A stretch of 64,000 nucleotides of DNA, taken from assembly GCA_016165875.1 (NCBI GenBank), contig JABBOT010000014.1, forward strand, positions 12,835,432 to 12,899,431. Reading direction: 5' to 3'. Positions 1-11,352 of the stretch are shown one piece after another. Source of the stretch: Acanthopleura granulata (lineage: Eukaryota; Mollusca; Polyplacophora; Chitonida; Chitonidae). The notes beneath the pieces are model-generated. The model made no database searches. It was given only the letters and a program-made list of their open reading frames with translations, and had not been told where the DNA came from. How positions within the stretch are numbered: position 1 is the stretch's first letter; the number at the start of each line of letters is the position of its first letter. A program made the translations under genes and the position numbers.

Positions 1-403
1 AAACACAATTTGCCAAACTTGACAGAAAGAGTATTAGGGAGCAAATTCAAGAGAGGTAAGACAATTCTTAGTTTAATTCAATTCTGAGAAAAAGATTACC
101 GACAGGAATTTTCACCTGTACGGCACAGGGCAGGATTTCAAGATTTCAGTGCCACACCTAACAAGAGCGCCTGAGTGACTAAGTGAGACTTAACAGCTGA
201 ACAAGGTAGTATGATTAAGCACAGCATGTCACATGCCTCCAGTCTCACCAGAGGTTGGTCGCCGAGGAATCAAGTCGGATAGTTTCCACCTACGCCCAGT
301 GGGAGGGCTCTCGCTGGATTTCTCGGCATGTTCTGTGTGGATCATAACACCGCAGGCTAGAGAACTCCATGACCATATATTCATTAACTGTTGGGCATTG
401 CTG

Positions 404-751
404 TTTTATTTATTTATTTGATTGGTGTTTTATGTCGTACTCAAGGATATTTCACTTATACAACGGCAGCCAGCATTAAGGACAATAGGTAGTGCCCTGG
501 GAAAACCTGCAGGTTGCTGGAGCCCGTTCTATAAACTGGAAGCAAGTTATATCAAATTTAACTGTGACGACAACACATACTGTAGAGATACAGATACTTT
601 GGCATGGTAGTTAAGTTTGACGTAGCGTTACACCTTCTCCCTGCACGGAGAGGAAGCCAGCATGACTTGGACTTAACCTTATAGCAACTGCACTGGCAAG
701 GGGCTCCAGTCAGCATACTGTGCTAGCACCCCAACCCCTTAGCCACAGGGC
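404..751 (-). mobile_element. tRNA-derived SINE, family A, interrupted copy
   Basis: The plus strand begins with the T-rich tail complement (TTTTATTTATTTATTTG, then ATTGGTGTTTTATG), followed by the family-A body TATTTCACTTATACAACGGC, and ends with the tRNA-like head. The element itself is therefore on the minus strand. Read on the minus strand, the head has an A-box-like TGTGGCTAAGGGG and a B-box-like GGTTAAGTCC. About 110 bp at roughly 521-630 do not match the other copies, which suggests an insertion or a different subfamily. No clear target-site duplication was seen. Confidence 0.75.
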
Positions 752-2254
752 ACAGCAACTGTGAGGAAACCTCTACAGCCCGCAAAGCCATGTCCATTCC
801 CTTCAGTACCATCAACATGGATTGCATTTGTAATTTCACAGTTTTTCATTTTACATTGTCATAGCAACCGTGCAACTTAAAAGAACACGTCTTCTACCAT
901 TTAAATTGTACAAATATGATGAAACCCAAATAACTCAGATTTTCAATGTGGAAAAAAAAATATAAAATAAGTTGAATGACGAGAACACCATTACTATGGC
1001 TTAATGACTGATCAACAGGTCTTCCACTATGCTGCGGAAAAGTAATAAATTATGTAGGAAACCACAGGGGTAGCAAAAGGTAAAATAAAAAATCAGAATT
1101 GGGGATAACTTTTCAGGTGTATTCTTTGTACAAATAATTTTTCAAAGGATACCAGAAATGACCCCAAAAGGAATTCTGAAAATCTCTGACTCTGAAAGTT
1201 TGTTTTGCAAAAATAGTTACATGCATGTTCCAAATGTTTGTATACGAAGTTCTGTGGTCATGTGAAAACTGTGTCAGTACTTTGAAAGAATAATGATGTC
1301 TGTGTGCCCTCTTTTCTTATCCAAGTTAAAACATTGTAGGGGTGAGAGACTTTCACGTCACGTTATCCAGCGAACTTGATCACAGAATGACAATGGGCAT
1401 GGAAAATACAAGAAAAAAAAATGACAAAAGGCTGCTTAAGACTATATGAACTTTGAATTAGTTACATTCTCGTCAATGTTTTATTTCATTTTTTGTGAAC
1501 ATTACAATATGTATTTAAAAATTCCTGAATGGGGAAAGAACATAGCAGATAAAACTGAGAAACTGGGACGGACCAGGCAGCATTTTGTGAATTACGACTT
1601 TACACTGTTCACGAAAATTAAATATCTGTACAGTTTGTTTCAGATCTTTAAGTGTGATATTCTTTAAGTATAAAGTCATTATCAAACATATTTTGCTTAT
1701 CTCCCATGGTGCACAATGAAGCACATGACTAATAGAGTTACTCCCCCTGATCCCTGTCTTGATAACATCACAACAAACACAACTATTAGGAATTAACACC
1801 GCATGGAAGTTAACCCAAACAAAGAAAGTGTACAGAAATATTTCAAACAAAAGGAATCCAAAATTACTTGATAAATCACTAAGGCTTCATGAATTATGTG
1901 TACACTTTTACATGTATTTAACTTTTGTACCCATGTATGACAGGGATCATGCAGTCACAGTTTACAACATATTTCATCATGTAAACATATTTAGGTTACT
2001 CTCAGGATGAACAAGAATCTGCTAAAGCAACACCTGGAAATATTCAAGCAAATGAGAAGCATAAACTTCCTTGTAGGTTTCTATTTAAAAAAAAAAAGAA
2101 AAAAAAAAGGGGAATCAAGTTCCCAGGACAAAGTTCCAAAGATATTGTCAACTATGGAAAATCTTTCAGCAAATTGCATTCTTTCACTTTACCAATGAAA
2201 GTTTAAGTGTTATGTTCACTATTTTTCAGTTGTATTGTTAGGGAGTCTGGTTTA

Positions 2255-2450
2255 TGAGTATATGACACCAGAGGGCCTGGTGTAAACACGCGAACTTTGG
2301 CAGGTACCTGACAACCCTGTTGACTTAAAGCCAAGGCCAAACCAGCGAGGGCGGGATTTTCACACGCTGTTTCATATTGGTCAAGGGCCTGACACTTTCA
2401 GTGAGCCAGGGCCTTAACCAGTGGAGCCAGTCAGCCATCAATCCTCCCCA
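2255..2450 (-). mobile_element. Degenerate SINE-like repeat (family C)
   Basis: The stretch carries 'gcctggtg', 'actttggcaggtacctgacaa' and, at its far end, 'ccttaaccagtggagcc'. Read on the minus strand, the last reads like a tRNA A-box region (GGCTCCACTGGTTAAGG). A related body occurs at 50600-50720. It is heavily mutated and its borders are approximate. Confidence 0.45.
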
Positions 2451-2653
2451 ACAATTATATGAATTTACAAGAATTCAGTTAAAACAACGCAAAGGAAAAA
2501 AAAAACCAGTAGAAAAGTGCAAGTCAAAGAAATAATTTTAAGCATCAATCTGAGGCCAGGTTGATCAATACCCATGAAAATCTGAGTGAACTGACGCTGA
2601 TGTACACATGAATAATCAAGAAATCAATATAATTAAGTATCATCATTACTTAC

Positions 2654-2785
2654 GGTTTTTGAAAATCTTGATGTCTGCTCTGTTCGGGGCGTCTGTGATG
2701 TCTTCATAATTGATGATAAACAAAATAATTTCTCCATGTTCATTTTTAACGGGAGCAACCAATACACTGCACAGGAACTTTGATC
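2654..2785 (-). CDS. KCNH erg-type (Kv11) potassium channel, next exon encoding the end of the PAS domain
   Basis: This 132-bp exon completes the PAS domain begun in exon 27717-27947. Joined in phase, the frame reads KKDG then SKFLCSVLVAPVKNEHGE, IILFIINYEDITD and a divergent tail ending IKIFKNR. The pattern FLC....PVKNE.G...FI.N.E corresponds to the last beta strands of the erg PAS domain (human erg channels have FLCLVDVVPVKNEDG at this point). On the minus strand the acceptor is GTTTTTGCAG/GA and the donor is AACC/GTAAGT. Entry and exit phases are both 1, as in the human gene. It is shorter than the 165 bp I recall for human KCNH2 exon 3; the missing part would be in the poorly conserved linker after the PAS domain. 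The exon does not start with ATG and has no stop because it is internal, and it is too short to show as a free-standing ORF. Confidence 0.95.
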
Positions 2786-2822
2786 CTGCAAAAACAAGAA
2801 CGTTTATATTTATTTATTTATT
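2786..2822 (-). promoter_or_regulatory. Splice acceptor region of exon 3, fused to a SINE tail
   Basis: On the minus strand the AG acceptor (2787-2786) is preceded by a short pyrimidine run (CTTGTTTTTGC). Immediately beyond, at 2803 and up, lies the A-rich (AATAAATA)n tail of a SINE in the same orientation as the gene. Branch-point adenosines usually lie about 18-40 nt upstream of the AG, so here the branch point would fall at or inside the SINE tail. The tail also reads AATAAA three times on the sense strand. Confidence 0.7.
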
Positions 2823-3015
2823 TCACTGACAAGCACTTTATGCAACACTCATGCATATGGGAAAAACCCAGACCATCCACAAGTGGTTGGTGGACCTTCC
2901 CACGTACCAATGTGGAGGAAGCCATCAGCTGGACTTGAACTCACAACCAACACACCGGTGAGATGCTCCTCATTAGCTGTACTGTTCTGGCATGCTAAGC
3001 ACAGGCCTCCCCAAC
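2803..3015 (-). mobile_element. tRNA-derived SINE, family A variant, adjacent to KCNH exon 3
   Basis: The plus strand starts with TTTATATTTATTTATTTATT and continues into the shared family body (gggaaaaacccagaccatcc, accttcccacgtacc, gaggaagcc, agctggacttgaactcac), ending near 'aggcctcccc'. On the minus strand the B box is GTGAGTTCAAGTCC, so the element is in the same orientation as the channel gene. Its 3' segment next to the tail differs from the other copies, suggesting a subfamily. The tail stops 17 bases from the exon-3 AG. Confidence 0.8.
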
Positions 3016-3093
3016 ACACAAAGTCACAACACATACATGTACATCAATGTGAACCCCCTACACTGGTGTTTAATTTACATGCTGACTTTTTAC

Positions 3094-3168
3094 TTACATA
3101 TTTATTTATTTGATAGGTGTTTTACGACATACTCATGAATATTTCACTTACACGACGGTGGGTCTAGC
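3094..3168 (-). mobile_element. 5'-truncated SINE (family A) with perfect 13-bp target-site duplication
   Basis: A 75-bp piece holding only the 3' tail part of a family-A SINE (tatttatttatttgatagg, gttttacgacatactcatg, aatatttcacttacacgacgg) is flanked by GCTGACTTTTTAC at 3081-3093 and again at 3169-3181. The direct repeats mark a retroposition event with strong 5' truncation, as expected for LINE-driven target-primed insertion. Confidence 0.85.
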
Positions 3169-3181
3169 GCTGACTTTTTAC

Positions 3182-6100
3182 GTGCTAACCTTATCAAGTA
3201 AGACAGAAAGTCAAACCAAAGCAGTGACGACAGTGTCTTACTTGACAAATAGTCACAGGTTACCAGTGAAATCCAGCCACTTGTCAGTTTACCTCAATTA
3301 GGGTCATGTAAATGCATAAATAGTTGTTGCTATAATAATAGCTACTCCCTCCCCCTCCTCCCTCCCCCCCCCCCACATCACAGCTTAAGCAGAATTAGGT
3401 TAAAAAAAGAAATGCAGTGATGTTAAATGCAACGAACATGTACTGGACGTCATTTGTACGAAAATTGGTATGTTGTCATCAACATGAAATATGAAATAAT
3501 ATGAAAACATTAAAGCAAAGCCTACCAGCTTATGTGTTACTTCATACCACACAAAGCTGTTTTTTTACAGATTCATCAGTTCACGTCATAAAGCAGCTTG
3601 CAATCATTTATAAAACCAGGGCCAAAGACACAGTCGGCACTCAAAAGGAGTTATCTCCCCTTAACTGGAGAACGCCGTGACTCTCACAACTGTTAAACAC
3701 TATGTATTTTTTAAGAGGCGAAGACAACACAAAAATAAAGCATATATCGGATGAAACACCATTAAACACTGTCTTGGAAAATTCTTCAATTTATTTGTTC
3801 AGAACCTTTCCATTCATGTAAAATGCTTTTCAAACACTGGATTCCACAGTATCTATTGGACTGCACTTTAAAAATTAGCATCAATAAGTCCTTACACCAA
3901 CGTCCATATTTTTGCTTGAATGTATTGTTCAAGGTCTATGTCTTGAATTCATGCATTCATTGTATGTACATTTTATTACCTAGAAGAAACTAGATTTTTC
4001 AAATTAACAATTCATAATCAGGTATGAATCATATTTTTACTTGTGCAAAAACATCTGTTACAAATCAGAAGATACAGGACAATTTTTTATTTTGTATTAG
4101 AGGTGGTTTCCACCAAAAAGCGTGATACTCTGAGTAATTCTGTGAGACGTCAGACTGGCCATTGGGCGTCTAGAGATTTATTGGAACCTTGGTGTTCTCA
4201 TATGAAGTGCAGGACTTTATCAGTTATTACAATTCCATGCACATGTATTGACAACATTTCCCCGAACAGGATCACACTTCCAAGTAATCTACGGCACAAA
4301 GACAGGTTCGGCAAAGAAAACAAACTGTTAGAAAGCCACTGTAATCTGTGAGATTTGTGTGAGCTGTGCTGGACCCTGCCAGAGTAAAATCAATGGAGAG
4401 GCGGAAAGCCTGCACTTTCATCTTGAGTTGAGACAAGAAGGATGTAAAGTCGAATAACTACAGGCCCCCGAGATAGGTGACGCTGGCTGAGAAATTGCCA
4501 AGGCATTTTGACTCTCGCTCACTGCAGTAACCTTTTATTAACTGCTAAGCCTTGTGGGAGAAAGTTCAATTTCAGTCCGTCCAGAAATGTATCTATTCGA
4601 TCTCGTCCATTTTCTACATCAATGTTCAGAAAACATTCAGCCAAGCATAACAAGCGTTTTTTGTTTTTTTTCTGTGAACAAATTTGATCACACTGCTGCT
4701 AAAGGGTTGAGAGTCCCAGCTTAGACTTCAAATGTAATTCTGTGAGAAACAAATCCAATTTACTTAATGAATATTGCAAACTTACACGCATCAATGCCTG
4801 ATGCAACTTTCAAACTTTCACGAAAGTATCAACATAGATGAATGATTGATCAGCAATACGTAACTTCAACATTTCTGGTGGCCAATGTGTAAGAAGTTTA
4901 TACTTTATCAAATCTGTTCTTAATAATATTGCCTGATCGATTGACTGACTAGCATTTAACTGACCCTTGACATCAAGTAACTGACATTTCATCTAATTCA
5001 TCTAATTATTGCAACAGATGTTAGTCCTGCTGAAAGCAAAATATCACATATCTCTCCCAGATTTTTGAAAAAGTAAAGATATGGATATGTTGGTCATTAG
5101 ATGGTCCAACTCCGCGAGAAAAAAAGAATTTTTTATCAGTTACAATTCCATGTACTTTAGCTTCAAAGGGCCGATCAGGTGTCTCAATAATTAGAAGAAA
5201 CGCGGTACTTTCTCTCATACGGTACAGAAATTTTCAACTGCAAAGCATGCTTAGATGGGAATGTCAGAAACTCACAGAAGTGAAGGCATTTACGCGAAAG
5301 AATTTGCTTTCTTACTTCCAGCAAAATAAAGTCAGTTCCAAGCTACAAATGTATAGTGCTGCTGAATTAGTACAAGTGCACCAGAACATCAGTTCTAATG
5401 CTCGGACAATTGCATCTGCCATTGTTTTTCACACTGTGGGATGCAATGGGACTTGAAAACAAGTCTGGGCTTGAAATTCAGATGAACAAGACGTTATGGC
5501 AATTGTGTGGAGGAGAGTGTCAATTGTCTGACAAATGACATTTAAGATAATGCTGGTGCCGATCTCCTGCTAAGCCAGCTTGTCACCGTGACGATGTTAC
5601 ACACAACGAAAGCCAATGACAGATTAATTTCTGCAGTAGTGACAAGTGACTCCATTGTGTATTAATAGCCGCTGTAAATTTCATATTGCCTTTTTTGTGA
5701 CATTTAGGTCAAGGCATCCAGCAAACCGTCTCAGTCCTAAAAGCACTGATGACTTAATAGTTTGAAAAATCCTTTCTGAGATTCTTGAGCTATTATTCCC
5801 TGTGTGAAAATTGTACAAAGCATCAATGATTTGCTCCAGGGCTGTCCAATCCACTGGAGGGGTATGTTACAAGCATTTGATGAACTTGTCAAATGGCTCA
5901 ACACTCAATTTTCTGGCATCACAGCACACGGCTGTGCTTGATTTATAAAGAACAGTGTGAGCTCTTCTTTTTAGGAAACCGTATAAAACAGGACACCATG
6001 TGTATGCCTGCTGGCAGTTTTCTGTCACTTTGGAATTACCTGCATATGGAATTAGTCGATGAATTTTTGAACAAAATATCCCAGAATGTAGCATCAAATG

Positions 6101-7300
6101 CAGGCAGTCGCTGGCAACCCAGCAAAATATCTGAGGAACATTTCAGATCACACACTGATTACACTATATTGCATGTAGGTTTATGAATGGCAGAATAATC
6201 GACTCCAGCGCAGTCACTGAGTGCAATGAGTGCACTCATGTTTCAAACCTTCACAATGGCCTATCACTGCAACTGTTACAGTAGGAGAGTTTCGAGTTCC
6301 AACTCTTTAATCGCTGGAGGTAAAAGAATTCCTACTGTACTCTGTGACCTGTCAGAAATGTTAGGCAACTAGTTTTGATAGCATTTACCATAACTTAAGA
6401 CATATGACAAAAAAAGTTTCACAAGAAGTTATTTACAGCAGACGAATGATAGAGAAAATGAAGTAGCTCATTGTTTTTGAACTTAAGAAGATCTTCAAGG
6501 AAAGAGGTGTCATTTGTACCCACGAAACAGGGTGAGAATGGTGTTGGGTAAGTTGATGACAAAAAAGGTTGCCTAACATTTTTAGCACGTCACATGATGC
6601 TGCAGGACTTTTTTATCTCCAACGATAGAAGAGTTCAAACTCAAAACTCCCCCATAAAGTGGACGGAGCATACACAAACACAAACCGGCCATAAATCCAA
6701 TAACTGCACGAAATTGAGTAAATTTGACTCTGTCTGATGTTCTAATTCACACATATGGACTTAATTGTGTTCATGTTAATGCCAGTTCAATATTATTTAA
6801 TCTCCATCATGTCATCCACTGTCAGTCAATTAAATTTACATACATCAGCATGGGGGATGATATTTCCAATACCGACAGCTTGCATGACCATGAAAAACTG
6901 CTACGTTAATTATCTGGCATTACTGCTTACCTATCGTGTTACACAATTTACACTTAACTTGTGAATGGCAAGTGCCAAATGTTTTGTCACATTAAATGTT
7001 CGACTTTAACAGGAGCCAGATGATTGCAAAGTTTAACGAGAAAATCTGGTTTTGTTCTTTTAAAGGTGAGAACCTCAAAACTACAAAATATTATTAATGA
7101 ATAAAATATTAACGTGATGATCCACAAAAAAAGAAAAACCAAAATGCAGCAGGAGATGCTATGATATCTGACATGCCACGTCAACACATCAGACTAAAAT
7201 GCGCTGGTACATTCACTATACAGTCACCATGGTTATATACAACCTACGGTTAAAAAAACCTGTCTGTGAGCGAACATTAAATGACCACTACATTTTTATA
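3182..7300. other. Intronic stretch without recognised genes
   Basis: A C-rich tract lies at about 3341-3375 (runs of CCTCC then poly-C). The rest is AT-rich unique-looking DNA. Short ORFs (for example on the minus strand at 5021-5218 and on both strands at 5867-6186) carry no motif I recognise and lack convincing splice context. A 20-base match (AATATTATTAATGAATAAAA) at about 7086-7105 recurs at about 8463-8482. Confidence 0.5.
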
Positions 7301-7345
7301 CTTGGAAGTAAACAGATCCGCTCAGCCATTTCTGACGTGTCCTCT

Positions 7346-7520
7346 CCACCATGTCCACTGTTCAAATATTCCTATGCAAGTGAGTTTTTTCACACACGCT
7401 TCTCAAGATACAAAATCCACCATGATACAAACTGCAACTTTAATTGAGCTTATTTCCCTTCATGATCACGGTCAAAATTCAAGAATTTGTTAACAAAGAC
7501 CAACAAATATAAAGACTCTG
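7346..7520 (+). repeat. Duplicated segment, copy 1
   Basis: This stretch contains ctccaccatgtccactg, acacacgcttctcaagata, atgatcacggtcaa and agaccaacaaatataaaga. The same order of blocks occurs at 10095-10262 with small substitutions and indels. A short local repeat (aacagatcc.ctcagcca.ttctgac.tgt) also occurs at about 7310-7340 and again at 7526-7556. Confidence 0.8.
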
Positions 7521-7682
7521 GAAACAAACAGATCCTCTCAGCCACTTCTGACCTGTTCCGTAATCACAGTCATTACTTCTAATACCAGTGGTCAACAAAC
7601 TGATACTTTATCCCCCGTTTGAAGATTTTTCTAACTTGCACACTTGTTGTTTATAAACAACACATTCGAGTTTCGTGTATAA

Positions 7683-8159
7683 AATGGTAATGACGGTGTG
7701 CAGTTCTGTGGTGCTTGGCCCAGGAACCAGTATACAATGGCAATGACAGAGTGCAGTTCTGTGGTGCTTGGCCCAGGAACCAGTATACAATGACAATGAC
7801 AGAGTGCAGTTCGGTGGTGCTTGGCCCAGGAACCAGTATACAATGGCAATGACAGAGTGCAGTTCGGTGGTGCTTGGCCCAGGAACCAGTATACAATGGC
7901 AATGACAGAGTGCAGTTCTGTGGTGCTTGGCCCAGGAACCAGTATACAATGGCAATGACAGAGTGCAGTTCTGTGGTGCTTGGCCCAGGAACCAGTATAC
8001 AATGGCAATGACAGAGTGCAGTTCGGTGGTGCTTGGCCCAGGAACCAGTATACAATGGCAATGACAGAGTGCAGTTCTGTGGTGCTTGGCCCAGGAACCA
8101 GTATATAATGGTAATGACGGTGTGCAGGTCTGTGGTGCTTGGCCCAGGAACCAGCATAC
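7683..8159. repeat. 53-bp minisatellite, 9 units
   Basis: Nine head-to-tail 53-bp units were counted from regularly spaced matches (cagttc/gtctg starts at 7701, 7754, 7807 and so on to 8125). The unit contains gtggtgcttggcccaggaac and cagtatacaatggcaatgac. The first and last units share the variants 'ggtaatgacggtg', while the middle units have 'ggcaatgacagag'. The minus strand has no stop in any frame of the unit, which explains the three overlapping minus-strand ORFs here. There is no evidence that it is translated. Confidence 0.95.
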
Positions 8160-8677
8160 AAATATCTGAGCAAAACGGTCATAGGAGCATCACTGACCAT
8201 ATATCGTCATCAAGACCCCAGGGGCACTGTGAGGGCAGTGGAACGTACAAATTCTCCGGGGCAGGGATAGAACCTGTACCTTGCGTGTGGTTATCACTGA
8301 AACGCCTTTGTTCCTACTTGGCACATTTGTTCACAATGATTCAATAAAGCTGTAACATTTGAAAATTTGCCCACTATAACAGGGGGTGGTATATAGAATA
8401 CAGAAAACTAATTAAACTGAATTCATTAAACTTTCTGAGGTCAGAAACTTAAAGCTAAGTAAATATTATTAATGAATAAAACATAAAGGAGACAAAAAAA
8501 TGCCAAAACAAAAGCATAATTTGCTCATTGCAATCCTCTCAATTCCACTTCTATCATTAATGCCATCTTATTTATAAGGACTTCAAATATTTAACCCCTC
8601 AAGTCTGTGAATAACTGACAAAACCTTAAAATGTGATACCCAGTTCCTGAGTCACACTACATATATATACGTGTAGG

Positions 8678-8881
8678 TGGTTACAGCAAAGGAAATAGAA
8701 CTGGTCGGCCAGTGTCAGTATAATGTGACTGGGTGGGTGTCTGGTGTCTTCAGCATGATGCTCAATTGTGGGCAGCACTTTGGCACCATGGAATCGCCCT
8801 GCCGCAAGAAGACACAGTGTATACACATTCTGAGGTCTCCTGTCATCATGACCGTAAAGTTTTAAGTATGATGTAAAACCC
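8678..8881 (+). mobile_element. SINE, family B
   Basis: Body blocks are gtcagtataatgtgactggg, tggtgtcttcagcatgatg, gcagcactttgg, atggaatcgccctgccgcaag and, at the 3' end, atgtaaaaccc. It matches the reverse complement of the copy at 36041-36353, where the tRNA-like head is better seen. Similar 12-base sequences on both sides (acatatatatac near 8659, acatacatatac near 8892) could be a decayed target-site duplication, but they are simple sequence. Confidence 0.75.
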
Positions 8882-10094
8882 AAAGCTTGTATACATACAT
8901 ATACACCAATGCTGTGTGCCAAGTTATAGGATTAAACCGTAACAAGTGCCATTTGTGAGAGTTTGGGATCTGGACAGGTTACACAGTTCGCGAATCTATA
9001 AAGAGCATGAGGGACTGATAAGCTATCACAGCATAGCACCACCCCATCTTCTGGTGAGAATAAAAGGGACAATTCTCCGTCATAAATCAGCTGCTTACCG
9101 ACAACGTGACGAAGATGTGGTCTGCATATAGACAGCTAGTATCAGCTGAGTGTATTTGCTCAAACATCAACCTTACAGTCTCCAGACGGACATGATACCC
9201 AGCACATTTGCTATTAATATCTGCTTTCCCAGAAAAAGACCTCTACTGCATTTTATATTATCCTGTTGTCTGTGAACAATGAGCTCCTTCTGCAGGTTAA
9301 CAACATTTACAGGCTTTCACATATTTCCCTACGTCTTACTGGCCAGAATTCGGAAACCATAAAAGTGTCAGCAAAGTCCGTTGTTCTATCTTGGACAACC
9401 GGGTTACCACAACTCAGATAAAACACCACCTTGCCTAATGCATGTGGGCGCTGATATGACCAAAGATAAAAAAAAAACGTGCACTGCTGGGTAAAGGCTC
9501 CGCGGCAACCAACTGATGCTGGTGAGTTTGAGGGGAGGGTAAAACTAGGTTAATGTACCTCTGACATTCGGAACAGCCATCATTTAGACTGGCTTTTGTT
9601 TTCTGGACAGCAGGAAGACTGTCAGCAATGAGGAGAGTAGAGAGAGGTAAAGGTGTTTAGAGCCTAGGTCCTAGCGCTGGCCCTTATCGAAGCCAGCTGT
9701 CTGCGAGTGGGGTCTACAGTTTCCCCTCCAACACGTCCTGCTGCTTCAACCTGTCCCGTTAGCTTAAACTATTGTCCCGATAACAAGGAAGTTAAAACAC
9801 ATACAGTAACTGCCTGCTTCATTCGGCATCGCACGTCCTAAACCGAGCATTAATTGCTGATCATGTCTACGATTTACATTCAACGTGGCAGATTGTACTG
9901 TTGTTGTCTGATCATCATTATCAGGCAGTGAATTCTACGAAGATCTCCCACTGACTTGTTCACTCTCCTTCATCACTGCACCAGGTCATCTGTTTGCCAC
10001 TACTGGGGGCATGTGAAGTTCACGGTCTCAAATAGGGCTTCTCATAACAACACAGGTACATACAGCTGCACACAAAGCTCCCGTGTAAGTCTTC
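8882..10094. other. Intronic stretch without recognised features
   Basis: Mixed-composition DNA with an A-run near 9470. Nothing was recognised as gene, RNA or repeat; no ORF longer than about 75 codons is present. Confidence 0.4.
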
Positions 10095-10262
10095 TCCACC
10101 ATGCCCACTGTTCAAAGACGTTAGTGAGATGTCACACACACGCTTCTCAAGATACAAAATCCACCATGATACAAATTTAATTGGGCTTACTTCCCTTCAT
10201 GATCACGGTCAACATTCAAGAATTTGTTGACAAAGACCAACAAATATAAAGACCCTGGACCG
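10095..10262 (+). repeat. Duplicated segment, copy 2
   Basis: Second copy of the segment at 7346-7520, same orientation, about 2.75 kb away. It shares ctccaccatg.ccactgttca, the run around acacacgcttctcaagata, catgatcacggtca and gacaaagaccaacaaatata. It differs by substitutions and a 10-base gap in the middle. It could be an old segmental duplication or two copies of an unnamed dispersed repeat. Confidence 0.8.
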
Positions 10263-11105
10263 ACACAAGCTGAAATAGGGCTTGTTTTCATCAAATTATC
10301 CCAAACCTCGAAAGAATTCCCGTTACTGATGGATCATCTCATGGGAAAGTCATTTTAGATTTCTGTCTTTTCAATTCAATTCGTTCTTTATAGCTTTTCT
10401 CAATTAAGACAACTAAATGACGTAATATACGAGCCGTGTCAGAGATAAATACAAAGCATCGCTTGGAAAGTCCCTTAACTGTTACTTTATGGTAAGATTC
10501 CTGTAACTTTGCTTTGTGGGAATATTTTGGGAATGATCCCAGTGATGCAGAAAATGCACGCATATATGCACTTAATTCACACGAACATAAGACAGCTTGT
10601 AGATGCATGCTCATGAATACACCGTACAACTCTTCACAGGAAAGGAATTACATACATTTATGAAATTATATCACATGGAATGCTTTAATTCCTTACAAAT
10701 GACAAAGTTAGCAATTTATCGACAAATGCACTGTAGTTGCATGGCCTCGTTATTCCAGCCTGTATCTCAGGCATGATCAAGACAAACATGTATCTAATAT
10801 ATATACAGAAGTGTGGCAGGGGTTTTTGACTTCAGCAGACAATTTAGCTATTTTAACTATACTTTGGTCATAGCACAATAATGTATCCACACAGAACACT
10901 GACTGCCTCACTGAATTGTAGAAGCGACGATTTCAGGCGGAGGTAAGCAGAGGCTTGACGGGGCTGGCACACATTGTACTGTTATCAGAGACAAAATGTA
11001 TTGTCTCAAGGTGATCACCTATTTCACATGTAAAAGAGCAGCTTCCAGAACTATTTATGCACCTTAGTAATTTGACTGTAGAGCCAAGACTGAATTTGAT
11101 AATTT

Positions 11106-11352
11106 GACCAATGTCACAAAAATATAATTTTATCTGTCCACACAAAATAATGCCTTCAGAATATGAACAAACAACCTGTTTATTTCTGACCAATGTCACA
11201 AAAAATATAATTTTATCTGTCCACATAAAATAATACCTTCAGAATATGAACAAACAACCTGCTTATTTCTGACCAATGTCACAAAAAATATAATTTTATC
11301 TCTCCACACAAAATAATACCTTCAGAATATGAACAAACAACCTGCTTATTTC
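11106..11352. repeat. 82/83-bp tandem repeat, 3 units
   Basis: GACCAATGTCAC recurs at 11106, 11188 and 11271. Each unit continues with the same sequence (ataattttatct.tccaca, aaataat.ccttcagaatat, gaacaaacaacctg.ttattt). The units are nearly identical, so the amplification is recent. Confidence 0.92.

Larger units (their letters stand above)
1..2653 (-). other. Partial intron 3 of the KCNH gene
   Basis: This is the sequence downstream (minus strand) of the GTAAGT donor of exon 2654-2785. No further channel exon is recognisable: no S1-S6, pore GFG or CNBHD motif occurs in any minus-strand frame, so the next exon lies beyond position 1. It holds one interrupted SINE (404-751) and one degenerate SINE-like stretch (about 2255-2450). 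The rest (756-2250) is AT-rich with an A-rich tract near 2089-2109 and no feature I can name. Confidence 0.8.

Noticed and set aside
1515..1850. 111-codon minus-strand ORF as a candidate transmembrane exon of the channel downstream of exon 3
   Set aside because: It shows none of the S1-S6 or pore motifs of KCNH channels.
5021..5218. Minus-strand ORF MRESTAFLLIIETPDRPF...
   Set aside because: It looks protein-like, but I recognise no family, and no acceptor/donor pair with matching phase stands out.
7608..8200. Three overlapping minus-strand ORFs of 115-189 codons
   Set aside because: The 53-bp unit lacks stops in every minus frame, so the ORFs follow from the repeat. The same peptide blocks appear in rotated order in all three.
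8626..8922. 98-codon minus-strand ORF
   Set aside because: It is the complement of a family B SINE. The similar plus-strand 86-codon ORF at 36056-36316 lies on another copy of the same element.
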